Below are positions 45,283-54,049 of a DNA stretch of 64,000 nucleotides, in pieces. Positions within the stretch are counted from its first letter, which is position 1, and the number at the start of each line of letters is the position of its first letter. The notes below the pieces were generated by a model. The model did not search any database and was not told where the DNA came from. It worked only from the letters and a program-made list of their open reading frames with translations. The DNA comes from Marinobacter halodurans (GTDB taxonomy: Bacteria > Pseudomonadota > Gammaproteobacteria > Pseudomonadales > Oleiphilaceae). Location of the stretch: the NCBI RefSeq assembly GCF_004327985.1, contig NZ_SJDL01000006.1, positions 119,612 through 183,611 of the forward strand. Direction: 5' to 3'. The position numbers were made by a program, and so were the translations under genes.

Positions 45283-46206
45283 ATGTCACATGCCCACCAC
45301 CATCACGGACATTCCCACCACGCCCATGGTCACGCCCACGGCATGGAACACAACCGCGCCTTCGCGATTGGCATCCTGCTCAACGTGATCTTCGTGGTCG
45401 TCGAGGTGGTGTACGGCATCCTCGCCGACTCGATGGCCCTGCTGGCGGATGCCGGCCACAACCTCAGCGACGTGCTGGGGCTGGTATTGGCCTGGGGTGC
45501 CGCCTGGCTGGCCCAGCGCGAGGCCACCAAATGGCGCACCTACGGCCTGAAGAAAACGACCATCCTGGCCGCCCTGATCAACGCGCTGGTGTTGATGGTT
45601 GCCATCGGCGGCATCGCCTGGGAGTCCATACGCCGCTTCTCCGAACCGACCGACGTCGCCGGCATGACGGTGATCGTGGTGGCCCTGATCGGGGTGGTCA
45701 TTAACGCCGCCACCATGATGCTGTTCATGGCCGGCCAGAAAGAGGACCTGAACATCCGCGGGGCCTTCCTGCACATGGCGGCAGATGCCGGCGTGTCGCT
45801 GGGCGTTGCCGTGGCCGGCCTGGCGATCCTGTGGACCGGGCAGACCTGGATCGACCCGGTGGTCAGTCTGGCGATCGTTGCCGTGATCCTGATCGGCACC
45901 TGGGGCCTGCTCAAGGAATCCCTCAACCTCAGCCTGGACGCGGTGCCCGCCGGTATCGACCCGGACGACGTCCATGCCATGCTTAACGACCTGCCGGGGG
46001 TGGAAGGGGTGCACCACGTGCATATCTGGGGGATGAGCACCACCGAGAACGCGTTGACCGCCCATGTGGTCAAACCGGATCCGACCTCCGATGACGCGCT
46101 GCTGGAAACCATGGAAAACAGGCTGCGCCACGACTTCAACATCAGCCACGTGACCATCCAGTGGGAACGGGATACCGAAGCTTGCCCCGCGTCCCACCGT
46201 TGCTGA
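45283..46206 (+). CDS. Cation diffusion facilitator (CzcD/ZitB-like zinc/cadmium exporter)
   Basis: A 307-residue CDF transporter. The N terminus is a His-rich stretch (about 11 His in the first 20 residues). Six helices follow. The metal sites are visible: LLADAGHNLSD in helix 2 and HMAADAG in helix 5, giving the HD-HD pattern of zinc/cadmium exporters. The C-terminal cytoplasmic domain contains VHHVHIWGMS. Probably regulated by a MerR-type activator at the promoter upstream. Confidence 0.94.
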   Translation: MSHAHHHHGHSHHAHGHAHGMEHNRAFAIGILLNVIFVVVEVVYGILADSMALLADAGHNLSDVLGLVLAWGAAWLAQREATKWRTYGLKKTTILAALINALVLMVAIGGIAWESIRRFSEPTDVAGMTVIVVALIGVVINAATMMLFMAGQKEDLNIRGAFLHMAADAGVSLGVAVAGLAILWTGQTWIDPVVSLAIVAVILIGTWGLLKESLNLSLDAVPAGIDPDDVHAMLNDLPGVEGVHHVHIWGMSTTENALTAHVVKPDPTSDDALLETMENRLRHDFNISHVTIQWERDTEACPASHRC

Positions 46207-46262
46207 ATGGCGTCTGGAGAGCGAAACTGGGGGCCCGGTAACGGATACAAGGATGCGATCCC

Positions 46263-46685
46263 ATGAACCCCAGAATGAGCATGGTCACCCTGGGCGTGGC
46301 CAACCTGCAGCTATCCATTGCGTTCTACCGCGACGGCCTTGGCTTCCCGCAACTGGATTCGCCGCCCAGCGTTGCGTTTTTTACCCTGAATGGAACCTGG
46401 CTGGGCCTGTACGGCCGCGATGCGCTGGCCGAGGATGTCGGTGTTCCGGCCAGCACACCTGCCGGATTTCCCGGTTTTACCATTGCCCACAACCTGCCGT
46501 CGGAAGTCGACGTGGACCGGGTCATGGCGGAAGCAGTGGCGGCCGGGGCAACACTGATCAAGTCGCCGCAAAAAGTCTTCTGGGGAGGCTATTCCGGGTA
46601 CTTCGAGGACCCGGACGGCTACCTCTGGGAACTGGCCCACAACCCGTTTTTCTGGATCGGCCCACCGGACAGCGCCAGCGGCTGA
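46263..46685 (+). CDS. VOC-family (glyoxalase-like) protein
   Basis: A 140-residue vicinal-oxygen-chelate protein. The N-terminal MVTLGVANLQLSIAFYRDGLGFP and the C-terminal YFEDPDGYLWELAHNP are the paired beta-alpha-beta motifs of the fold. AAGGA lies 9 bases before the ATG. The metal-ligand set is not complete enough to name the enzyme; lyase, dioxygenase or resistance-like functions are possible. Confidence 0.87.
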   Translation: MNPRMSMVTLGVANLQLSIAFYRDGLGFPQLDSPPSVAFFTLNGTWLGLYGRDALAEDVGVPASTPAGFPGFTIAHNLPSEVDVDRVMAEAVAAGATLIKSPQKVFWGGYSGYFEDPDGYLWELAHNPFFWIGPPDSASG

Positions 46686-46811
46686 CTTGATCCGGGGGGG
46701 CGCCGCGGCGCAGTCATTTCCAACAGGACGTTGGCGCTCTTCGCTTCCTGTCTCGCAGCCGTGGCCTGAGCAGCATTATCGGTATTGGTACCGTGTTCTC
46801 GGGAACTGCGC

Positions 46812-46857
46812 TTGAAATTTAATCAAATGATTATATGATGATCTAATCAATTGATTA
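46812..46857 (+). promoter_or_regulatory. RND operon promoter with two TetR-type operators
   Basis: TTGAAA (46812-46817) and TATGAT (46834-46839), 16 bases apart, form a good promoter about 75 bases before the efflux operon. One palindromic site, TTAATCAAATGATTA (46819-46833), fills the spacer. A perfect 14-bp palindrome, TAATCAATTGATTA (46844-46857), sits just after the -10. Related tandem sites covering a promoter suggest repression, most simply by the TetR-type protein encoded last in the operon. Confidence 0.7.
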
Positions 46858-46911
46858 AGCCGGCGCGCCTTACAACAAGGCGGCCCTGATTCGAGCGCAG
46901 GAGACACCGAT

Positions 46912-48075
46912 ATGGTCCTCTCAGAGCCCCTGGTGCCGGGCGTTGAGTGTTATACGTCATCTGGCTGGCGATCCGTTGCGGTACTGCTGACGGTGGCCAG
47001 CCTGTTGTTGCAGGCCGGGTGCTCGTCGTCGGCGGAACCGGCGGAAGCGGCCGACCCGCCCCAGGTAGTGGACACGGCCGTGGTCCAGCCGGCGGACGGA
47101 GGCTCCCAGGTCACCCTGTCCGGACGGGTCAAGGCGGCCGAGCAGACCTCCCTGAGTTTTGAGATTTCCGGCGAGATCGAGCGGCTGTCCGTGGATGTGG
47201 GGGACAGCTTCGAGGCAGGCGACACGTTGGCCGTGCTGGGGGATGCGCGCTACCAGCTCGTCTATGACCGCGCCGTGGCGTCGGAGAAGGAAGCCAAGGC
47301 CGCACTGGACGAGGCCCGACTCGCTTTCGACCGCCAGAGCAGCCTGCGGGAGAAGGGCTACACCAGCCAGTCCCAGCTCGACAGCGCCCAGGCCCAACTG
47401 GATTCGGCCCGCTCCCGGTATGAATCCGCCGTGGCCTCCCGGCGCATCGCGGCCCGGGACCTGCGCCTGACGGCCCTGAAGGCGCCGTTTACCGGCTCGG
47501 TCAGCCAGCGTTATGTGGAGCCGTCGGAGCGGGTCAGCCCCAACCAGACGGTGCTGGACGTGATCTCCGACCGGGACGGCTTTGAGGTGGAGACCAGCGT
47601 CCCGGAAACCCTGATCGGCCAGCTCCGCGCCCATTCCAAGCAGACCATCACCCTGCCGGCCCTGGACAACCAGCCGGTGCCGGCAACCATCAAGCACGTC
47701 GGCACCCAGCCCCAGTCGTCCAACAACTACCCGGTGGTGCTGACCCTCCAGCAGCCGGTGGAGGGCCTGCGCTCCGGCATGACCGCCCAGGTTCACCTGC
47801 AGGTGGGGGATGCCGCGGAGGCTGCCTCCAAGGCCGTTCGCATCCCGTTGACCGCACTGCTGTACGACGGCGACAGGAGCGCCCACGTACTGCGCCTGGA
47901 TGCGGACAACCGGTTGGAGGCCGTCGACCTGACCGTCGGCGCCATCAGCGGCCAGCAGGTGGCGGTGACCGGCAACCTCGATCCGGGAGACCGGATCGTG
48001 GCACGGGGGGCGGAATTCGTGGCACCGGGGGATGTCGTGGCGGAGCTGGGGCAGGGGCCCCAGCGCTACAACTGA
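46912..48075 (+). CDS. RND efflux periplasmic adaptor (membrane fusion protein)
   Basis: A 387-residue adaptor lipoprotein. The leader ends in LLLQAGC, with the modified Cys near residue 37. The lipoyl-like half-motifs are FEISGEIERLSVDVGDSFEAGD and TALKAPFTGSV. Between them a coiled-coil hairpin (about 120-180, KEAKAALDEARLAFDRQ) is visible, followed by beta-barrel and membrane-proximal domains. It should link the inner-membrane pump to an outer-membrane channel, which is not encoded here. First gene of the efflux operon. Confidence 0.93.
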   Translation: MVLSEPLVPGVECYTSSGWRSVAVLLTVASLLLQAGCSSSAEPAEAADPPQVVDTAVVQPADGGSQVTLSGRVKAAEQTSLSFEISGEIERLSVDVGDSFEAGDTLAVLGDARYQLVYDRAVASEKEAKAALDEARLAFDRQSSLREKGYTSQSQLDSAQAQLDSARSRYESAVASRRIAARDLRLTALKAPFTGSVSQRYVEPSERVSPNQTVLDVISDRDGFEVETSVPETLIGQLRAHSKQTITLPALDNQPVPATIKHVGTQPQSSNNYPVVLTLQQPVEGLRSGMTAQVHLQVGDAAEAASKAVRIPLTALLYDGDRSAHVLRLDADNRLEAVDLTVGAISGQQVAVTGNLDPGDRIVARGAEFVAPGDVVAELGQGPQRYN

Positions 48076-48082
48076 GGTGGTT

Positions 48083-51000
48083 ATGAACCTGACCCAACTG
48101 GCCTATCGTTACCGCCCCGTCCTGATCCTGGCGACGGTGGCCGCGGTCGTCTACGGCGCCTTCAGCTACTTCGCGCTGCCGACCCGTGAGGACCCGGAAA
48201 TCACCATCCGCCAGGCGGTGATCACCACCGCCTATCCCGGCCTGCCGGCGGAGCAGGTGGAGGAGAACATCACCAAACCCCTGGAAGCCAGCGTGCGGAA
48301 GGTGGGCGAAGTGGAGAAGATCAGCTCCACGTCCATGCGCGGACGCTCGATCATCCATGTGGAAATCCAGGACCGCTACTTCAACCTGGACCAGATCTGG
48401 GACGAGGTGCGCGAGCAGATCGACCAGGCCGGGGCGGACCTGCCGGCCGGCACCGGCACGCCGTCGCTCAACGATGATTTCGGCGACGTGGCGGTTGTCA
48501 CCGCTGCGCTGACTTCGGACAGCTTCACCCAGGCCGAACAGCTGGAAATGGCCGAACACATCCGCGCGGCGATCTACGGCATCGAGGGCACCGAGAAGGT
48601 GGAGCTGCTGGGGGTGCAGCCCCAGCGCATCTTCATCAACCTGCCGGAAACCCGCATGGCGGAGCTGGGACTGACGCCGAACGAGCTGGCCGGCCAGCTC
48701 CAGTCGCGCAATGTGATGCCGCCGGCGGGCGTGATCGAATCCGGCCAGCAGCGGTTTGCCCTCCAGGTTTCCGGTGAGTACCCGGATCTGGACAGCCTGC
48801 GCGACGCCGAGATCAAGCTGCCGGACGGCGGCACCATCCGCCTCGGCGACCTGGGCCAGGTGGAGCGGGGCTACGTCGACCCCGTCGAGCGGCCCGCCTA
48901 CTTCAACGGCAAACGGGCCATCGTATTCGCCATCTCCATGCTGGACGGCTACAGCGTGCTGGATTACGGCCAGGCGGTGAAAGGCACCCTGGACCACGTG
49001 CGCAAGACACTGCCGGCGGGCTATCACCTGCAGATCATGACCTTCCAGGCGGACCAGGTGGCCAACGCGGTCTACGGCGTCACCACCAACGTGATCCAGA
49101 CGCTGGTGATTGTGCTGGCGGTGGTGATCCTGTTCCTGGGTGTGCGTACCGGACTGATTGTCGGCTCCATCATCCCCACGGTGATGCTGGTGACCCTGGC
49201 GGTGATGGGCTTCATGGACATGACGCTGCAGCGCATGAGCCTGGCCACGCTGGTAATCGCGCTCGGCCTGCTGGTGGACAACGCCATCGTCATCGCCGAG
49301 GACTTCAAGACCCGGCTCGAGGGCGGAGCCACCCGCGACGAGGCGTTGAAGCAGACCGGCGGCGAGCTGGCGGTGCCGCTGCTGTCCTCGACCCTCACCA
49401 CCATCCTGGTGTTCCTGCCACTGATGCTGGCGGAGCACGTGTCCGGCGAGTACACGCGTTCGATTTCCATCGTCATCGCCATTTCCCTGCTGGCGTCCTG
49501 GTTCCTGTCGCTGACCGTGACGCCGGTGCTGTGCTACCGCTTCCTGAAACTGCCGCCCGAACCGGCACCGGGCGAGAACAAACCACCGGCGGCGAACCTG
49601 TCCGACCGCCTGTTCCGGTTCATGTCGGGACGCTACGAGGGCATGCTGCGCCGGGTTCTGAAACACCGGCCGCTGTTCCTGGTCGGCATGGCCGTGGCGC
49701 TGGTGGCCGGTGTGGGCCTGATGCAGGTGGTGCCCAAGAAATTCTTCCCGGACTCGGACCGTAACCAGGTACTGGTGTACGTGGATTTTCCGTCCGACAT
49801 TGCGCCGTCGGCGGCGGACGATAAAATCCAGGCCATGAGCGCCGCCTTGAAGAAGGACGACGCACTCAGCCACGAAGTGACCAGCGTGGCGGCATACGCC
49901 GGCTTCGGCGGTCCGCGCTTCGTGCTGTCGCTGACGCCCATCGACCCGGCACCGAACAAGGGCTTCATGGTGCTCAATGTGGCGGACCGCGACCGCGTGG
50001 ACCAGGTCATCCACCAGACCCGCACGCTGCTGGCCCGGCAATTCCCGGGTGTATACCCGCAGATCACCAAGATGTTCCTTGGCCCCTCGGACTCGACGCT
50101 GCTGGAAATCCAGGTCAAGGGGCCGGACCGTGACGTGCTGTTCCGCACCGCCCAGCAGGTCGAGGACCTGCTGAAATCGCTGCCCGGTTCCCGCGACGTG
50201 CGCCAGAGCTGGGAAGCCCGCATCCCCACACTGAATATCCAGGTGGACCAGGCCCAGGCCCGCAGCGCCGGCGTGACGTCCGAGGACATTGCCCGCTCCC
50301 TGCGCGGCGCCATCGACGGCTATCACCTGAGTGACTATCGCGAGGGCGACAACATCATCCCCATCATGCTGCGGTACGAGGAGGAAGAGCGCACCAGCCT
50401 GCAACGGCTGAAGTCGCTGACCGTCTACCCGCTCGACAAACCGGGGCAGGGCGTGCCGCTCAACCAGGTGGCCAACGTCAGTCTCGGCAATGGCTATTAC
50501 CGGATCGACCGGGAGAACCTGGTGCGCACCATCACCATCGAAGGCCGCAATGCCGGCCTGACCGCGGAGGACATGGTGCCCAGGGTGAAGCCTGCGCTGG
50601 ATGACATCGAAGCGAAGCTGCCACCCGGCCACTGGATCGAGTTCGACGGCGTGGTCAAGCAGTCCGCCGAGGGGCAGGCGGCGCTCCAGGCCAACCTGCC
50701 GGTGTGCCTGGGGCTGATCTTTATCCTGCTGGTGGCCCAGTTCAATTCCATCAAGCGGCCGCTGCTGATCGTGACCACCATTCCACTGGTCATCCTCGGG
50801 GTGGCGTTGGGCCTGTTGCTGATGCGCGCCAACTTCGGCTTTATGGTGCTGCTGGGGATCTACAGCCTGGCGGGGATCATCATCAACAACGCCATCGTGC
50901 TGATCGACCGCATCGACATCGACCGGCGGGATCCCGCGCTGAGCATGAACGACGCCGTGATCCAGGCCTCGGTGCGGCGGTTGCGGCCGATCGTCATGTC

Positions 51001-51205
51001 CACGGTGACCACCATCCTTGGCTTCCTGCCGCTGATCATTGGTCACGATCCGCTGTTCTACGGCATGGCCAGCGCCATGGCGATGGGGCTGGCATTGGGC
51101 ACCGTCATGAGCCTGGGCGTCGTGCCGGTGCTGTACACTTACTTCTTTGGCCGTGAATCCGGGATACTGGTGCAGTCGCCCCATCCCGAGGAGTCCGTAA
51201 CGTGA
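48083..51205 (+). CDS. RND-family efflux permease
   Basis: A 1040-residue inner-membrane pump with the duplicated six-helix RND layout and two large periplasmic loops. Helix 4 reads GLLVDNAIVIAEDF, so the first of the two AcrB-type Asp residues is kept and the second is Asn. Helix 10 reads INNAIVLIDRID, with Asn where AcrB has the proton-relay Lys940. This combination occurs in a branch of RND pumps distinct from AcrB. It starts 7 bases after the adaptor and overlaps the TetR gene by 4 bases. Substrates unknown. Confidence 0.94.
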   Translation: MNLTQLAYRYRPVLILATVAAVVYGAFSYFALPTREDPEITIRQAVITTAYPGLPAEQVEENITKPLEASVRKVGEVEKISSTSMRGRSIIHVEIQDRYFNLDQIWDEVREQIDQAGADLPAGTGTPSLNDDFGDVAVVTAALTSDSFTQAEQLEMAEHIRAAIYGIEGTEKVELLGVQPQRIFINLPETRMAELGLTPNELAGQLQSRNVMPPAGVIESGQQRFALQVSGEYPDLDSLRDAEIKLPDGGTIRLGDLGQVERGYVDPVERPAYFNGKRAIVFAISMLDGYSVLDYGQAVKGTLDHVRKTLPAGYHLQIMTFQADQVANAVYGVTTNVIQTLVIVLAVVILFLGVRTGLIVGSIIPTVMLVTLAVMGFMDMTLQRMSLATLVIALGLLVDNAIVIAEDFKTRLEGGATRDEALKQTGGELAVPLLSSTLTTILVFLPLMLAEHVSGEYTRSISIVIAISLLASWFLSLTVTPVLCYRFLKLPPEPAPGENKPPAANLSDRLFRFMSGRYEGMLRRVLKHRPLFLVGMAVALVAGVGLMQVVPKKFFPDSDRNQVLVYVDFPSDIAPSAADDKIQAMSAALKKDDALSHEVTSVAAYAGFGGPRFVLSLTPIDPAPNKGFMVLNVADRDRVDQVIHQTRTLLARQFPGVYPQITKMFLGPSDSTLLEIQVKGPDRDVLFRTAQQVEDLLKSLPGSRDVRQSWEARIPTLNIQVDQAQARSAGVTSEDIARSLRGAIDGYHLSDYREGDNIIPIMLRYEEEERTSLQRLKSLTVYPLDKPGQGVPLNQVANVSLGNGYYRIDRENLVRTITIEGRNAGLTAEDMVPRVKPALDDIEAKLPPGHWIEFDGVVKQSAEGQAALQANLPVCLGLIFILLVAQFNSIKRPLLIVTTIPLVILGVALGLLLMRANFGFMVLLGIYSLAGIIINNAIVLIDRIDIDRRDPALSMNDAVIQASVRRLRPIVMSTVTTILGFLPLIIGHDPLFYGMASAMAMGLALGTVMSLGVVPVLYTYFFGRESGILVQSPHPEESVT

Positions 51206-51858
51206 CCGAACCTGCCCGCCTGGAAGACGAGACCGCCGGCAAGCTGATCCTGGCGGGTATGGAGCTGTTCGGCGAACACGGCTTCAAGGGCACGACCACG
51301 CGGATGATTGCCGAGGCGGCGCACTCCAACATCGGGTCCATCGCCTACTACTTCGGCAACAAGCGCGGGCTGTACCTGGCTATCGCCCGGCACATTGCCG
51401 AGCGCATGCGCACCATCTTCCAATTGCCCGACACCCCCCAGGCGCCGTCCCAACTGGCCGGCCTGGACCGGAACGAGGCGCGGCGACTGCTGGAGGGCCT
51501 GGTGCGGCGGATGATGCACGTCTTCGTACGGGAGCAGGAAGCCCGGCGCTGGCTGATGCTGGTGATGCGGGAACAGGCCTACCCGTCCGAAGCCTTCGAC
51601 ATCCTCTACAACGAGGCGTTCGAAATCGCCCACCTCACCATCACCAGCCTGATTGCCGTACTCATGGAACAAAAGCCGACCGACCGGCGCGTCATCATCG
51701 AGGCCCACACGCTGGTGGGGCAGATCGTCTTCTTCCTGATCGGCCGCACACCGCTGTTACGGCGGCTCGATTGCGGCGACGACTACCCATCGGATCTGGC
51801 GGAAATGGCTGAACAGGTGGTGCTGTCGCATGTCGCGGCTCTCCAGCGGCGGCCTTAG
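51202..51858 (+). CDS. TetR-family regulator with CerR-like C-terminal domain
   Basis: A 218-residue repressor starting at a GTG that overlaps the permease stop, with GAGGAG at the right distance. The helix-turn-helix is GTTTRMIAEAAHSNIGSIAYYFGNKRGLY (residues about 33-60). The C-terminal half resembles the CerR/DUF1956 ligand-binding domain. As the last gene of the efflux operon it probably represses it through the palindromes at 46819-46857. Confidence 0.9.
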   Translation: MTEPARLEDETAGKLILAGMELFGEHGFKGTTTRMIAEAAHSNIGSIAYYFGNKRGLYLAIARHIAERMRTIFQLPDTPQAPSQLAGLDRNEARRLLEGLVRRMMHVFVREQEARRWLMLVMREQAYPSEAFDILYNEAFEIAHLTITSLIAVLMEQKPTDRRVIIEAHTLVGQIVFFLIGRTPLLRRLDCGDDYPSDLAEMAEQVVLSHVAALQRRP

Positions 51859-51948
51859 ATCATGGTCTAAACAGCCCCTGTAAACACTCGTCTTCCGGCC
51901 GGGAAGCTGACACAGTTATAGGTCCACTGCACAACAAGGGACACCGGC

Positions 51949-52428
51949 ATGCCGGGCACTGAACGACAGATCACATTACGCTTCCTGGCCGAGCCCGGGG
52001 ACCAGAATTTTGGCGGCAAAGTCCACGGCGGCGCGGTCATGCGCTGGATCGACCTGGCGGCCTATGCCTGCGCCGCCGGCTGGAGCGGCAAGTACTGCAT
52101 CACCGCCTACGCCGGCGGCATCCGCTTCGTCAAACCGATCCTGGTGGGGCAGTTGGTGGAGGTCTCCGCCAAGGTCATCATGACCGGCAACACCTCCATG
52201 CACATCGCCCTGGAGGTCAAGGCCGGCTTCCCAACCCAGGAAGAGCGCCACCTGACCACCCGCTGCACGGTCATCATGGTGGCGGTGGACGAGGAGGGGA
52301 ATCCCACCCCGGTGCCGGAATGGGTACCCACGGAACCCCGCGATCTCCAACTGCGGGATTCGGCCAAGCGGCTGATGCAATTGCGCAAGCAGTTGAGTCA
52401 GGAAGAGGCGTATTTTCCCGAGCCTTGA
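51949..52428 (+). CDS. Acyl-CoA thioesterase (YciA-like hotdog)
   Basis: A 159-residue hotdog-fold thioesterase. The family motif NFGGKVHGGAVMRWIDLAAYACA carries the catalytic Asp, and RFVKPILVGQLVEVSAKV follows. Length and sequence match the cytosolic acyl-CoA hydrolase (YciA/ACOT) family. It has a ribosome-site-like AAGGGA before the ATG. It is followed by palindromic repeat copy 2. Confidence 0.9.
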   Translation: MPGTERQITLRFLAEPGDQNFGGKVHGGAVMRWIDLAAYACAAGWSGKYCITAYAGGIRFVKPILVGQLVEVSAKVIMTGNTSMHIALEVKAGFPTQEERHLTTRCTVIMVAVDEEGNPTPVPEWVPTEPRDLQLRDSAKRLMQLRKQLSQEEAYFPEP

Positions 52429-52444
52429 GTTGGGCCCGTCCCCT

Positions 52445-52549
52445 GGCAGCCCTTCAGGCTGCTCCGAAGCTGAAGCGTCGGCTACATAGGGGGCGGTTCG
52501 CTTGAGCGTGTAGCAGACGCTTCAGCTTCTGAGGCGCCGTCAGGCGCCC
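52445..52549 (-). repeat. REP/BIME-like palindromic repeat, copy 2
   Basis: The same two half-units as copy 1, in the opposite orientation: half B (GGCAGCCCTTCAGGCTGC hairpin, then CCGAAGCTGAAGCGTCGG) followed by half A (GTGTAGCAGACGCTTCAGC to GAGGCGCCGTCAGGCGCC). It fills the gap between the convergent thioesterase and PspA-like genes, a common place for REP elements, where it may also end transcripts from both sides. Confidence 0.82.
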
Positions 52550-52553
52550 AAAA

Positions 52554-53270
52554 TCACCCGGAGCTGGATGGTGACTCTGAACGATCCCCGCCACCCCGCA
52601 ATCGCGCCAACACCGCCTTTGCATCATGCTTCCCGGTGCTGATCCCGGCACTCTCCAGCTTGCGGTCCAGATCCTGGCCTTCATCCTCCTCGGCCAGCTC
52701 CCGCAAACTCTCGTTAATGTCCGCATTCCGCGTTTGCTGTGATTTGATGCGGTCCGCGGAAGAGGCCAGGTCGCTCATCCGACGGTTCAGCCCAGTGGTG
52801 TGGCTGCCCAGTTGCTTCAGTACCTGCTCGGCGTTGCGGTTCGCCCGGGCCAGGCTCAGCTCGCGCTTGTAGTGCTGCAACCGCCGGGCCGCTGCCGAGA
52901 GTTGCTTGCGCAGGCTCTGTTCCTGTTGGGCCAGGTGCCGGGCGTGCTGGCGCTGTTCGGCCAGCGTGTTCTCATCCTCGGCGATGCGCTCGGCCAGTTC
53001 ACTAGCCAATGTGTCCTCGCCCTTGTCCAGGGCTTCCCGCGCCTGGCTTTCGCGGCGGGCAATGGCCTCCGCGAGCTGTTCATTGCTGCGGGCGAGCTGT
53101 TTCGATTCCGCCATCAGCCCGGCGAGTTCGCGCCGGGCGACGATCATGGCGTCTTCGGTTTCCCGCAGTTCCTGCGCCATGATGCGCAGGGCGTTGGCGT
53201 CCACCAGTCGCTCCGCCGGTTCGCAGGCGGAAGCGCGGAACAGGGTGCCGACTTTTCTCCAGATCATCAT
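52554..53270 (-). CDS. PspA/IM30-like coiled-coil protein
   Basis: A 238-residue protein that is almost entirely charged coiled coil (residues about 25-200; EDENTLAEQRQHARHLAQQEQSLRKQL-type sequence), resembling PspA/IM30 membrane-stress proteins. The N terminus MMIWRKVGTLFRA fits an amphipathic membrane-binding helix. The ATG at 53270 follows GGGGAG; it lies just after the YiaA-like gene, so the two form an operon. The tail is Ser/Gly-rich. Confidence 0.83.
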   Translation of the reverse strand: MMIWRKVGTLFRASACEPAERLVDANALRIMAQELRETEDAMIVARRELAGLMAESKQLARSNEQLAEAIARRESQAREALDKGEDTLASELAERIAEDENTLAEQRQHARHLAQQEQSLRKQLSAAARRLQHYKRELSLARANRNAEQVLKQLGSHTTGLNRRMSDLASSADRIKSQQTRNADINESLRELAEEDEGQDLDRKLESAGISTGKHDAKAVLARLRGGGDRSESPSSSG

Positions 53271-53275
53271 GACGC

Positions 53276-53545
53276 TCACTCCCCGTATTCTTTCAGGATC
53301 TGCTGGGCCCGGGCCTCGGAGATCCGGTTGTGGATGCGTTGACTCTCGTGCTCGTCGCGCATCGTCTTGGACAGGGTGATGGTGGTGCTCACCAGGAACA
53401 GGGCGCAGATCGCCATGTAGCCTTTGACCAGCAGGTCGGTGGGAGTAAACACAATGCCCACCGCGGTGGCCACCAGGGCAATCGCGAACGATGCCTTCAC
53501 AAAGAACAACCAGCCGGTCGAGTTGCTACTGAGTTCGTTATCCAT
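53276..53545 (-). CDS. YiaA/YiaB-like two-helix membrane protein
   Basis: An 89-residue inner-membrane protein with two helices (about residues 11-30, and 37-53) in the YiaAB pattern (GWLFFVKASFAIALVATAVGI, then LLVKGYMAICALFLVSTTITLSKT-like). The start at 53545 has GGAGG just upstream. In other genomes YiaAB-like genes sit beside pspA-like genes; here they overlap in transcription unit, suggesting a small envelope-stress operon. Confidence 0.82.
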   Translation of the reverse strand: MDNELSSNSTGWLFFVKASFAIALVATAVGIVFTPTDLLVKGYMAICALFLVSTTITLSKTMRDEHESQRIHNRISEARAQQILKEYGE

Positions 53546-53706
53546 ACGGCCTCCGGTTCGTGCTTTCTTGTTGAATGCGGCGTGTGCCGCTGTTGGAGAC
53601 ACTGTGGTGGGGTGGGGCGAGAGGGGCCAGAAAAAGCCAAAAAGTTTCATGGGATTGGCTATAGAGTATTACCTGGCGATACTATATGCCGAGAGATTCG
53701 CCGTTC

Positions 53707-53990
53707 CATGTAGCAGACGCTTCAGCTTCTGAGGCGCCGAAGGTGCCCGATCAAGACTCAGAGCTCAGGGATTTCCCCGGCCATAAGGCAGCCCTGCGGG
53801 CTGCTCCGAAGCTGAAGAGGGTGTTGCAAAAGCGACTGCGCTCAGCCATACGGCGTTGAAAATCGCCTCGTGCGCGAGTCCGGTCAAGATGCTCATTTTC
53901 AACCCGTAAACTGCGCTCTTTCGTTGATTTTCGCCTTGTTTGGCTATCGCTCGCGACGCTTTTCAACACCCTCTGAAGCATCGGCTACAT
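53707..53990 (-). repeat. REP/BIME-like palindromic repeat, copy 3, interrupted
   Basis: Half A (CATGTAGCAGACGCTTCAGC to GAGGCGCCGAAGGTGCCC, 53707-53748) is followed after 38 bases by half B (GGCAGCCCTGCGGGCTGC from 53787). The hairpin ends point inward, unlike copies 1 and 2. Half B is split after GCTGAAG (53817) by the 155-base insertion and resumes at 53979 (CATCGGCTACAT). Without the insertion, half B reads as in copy 2. Confidence 0.8.
53818..53972. mobile_element. 155-bp MITE-like insertion with 6-bp target duplication
   Basis: The element begins AGGGTGTTGCAAAAGCG and ends CGCTTTTCAACACCCT, an imperfect terminal inverted repeat of about 16 bp. It is flanked by direct repeats CTGAAG at 53812-53817 and 53973-53978, and it interrupts a REP half-unit whose uninterrupted sequence is known from copies 1 and 2. 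It encodes no transposase, so it was presumably moved by an enzyme elsewhere. The IS family cannot be named from sequence alone. Confidence 0.82.
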
Positions 53991-54049
53991 TTTGCGATGA
54001 GCTCGAGCGCGAGGCGGCGATCAATCACCCTAAACCGGAGACGAAACCC

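Noticed and set aside
47945..51184. A 1079-codon minus-strand frame antisense to the RND permease
   Set aside because: The plus strand encodes a full RND pump; the antisense product is repetitive in Gln, His, Arg and Gly and has no recognisable fold.
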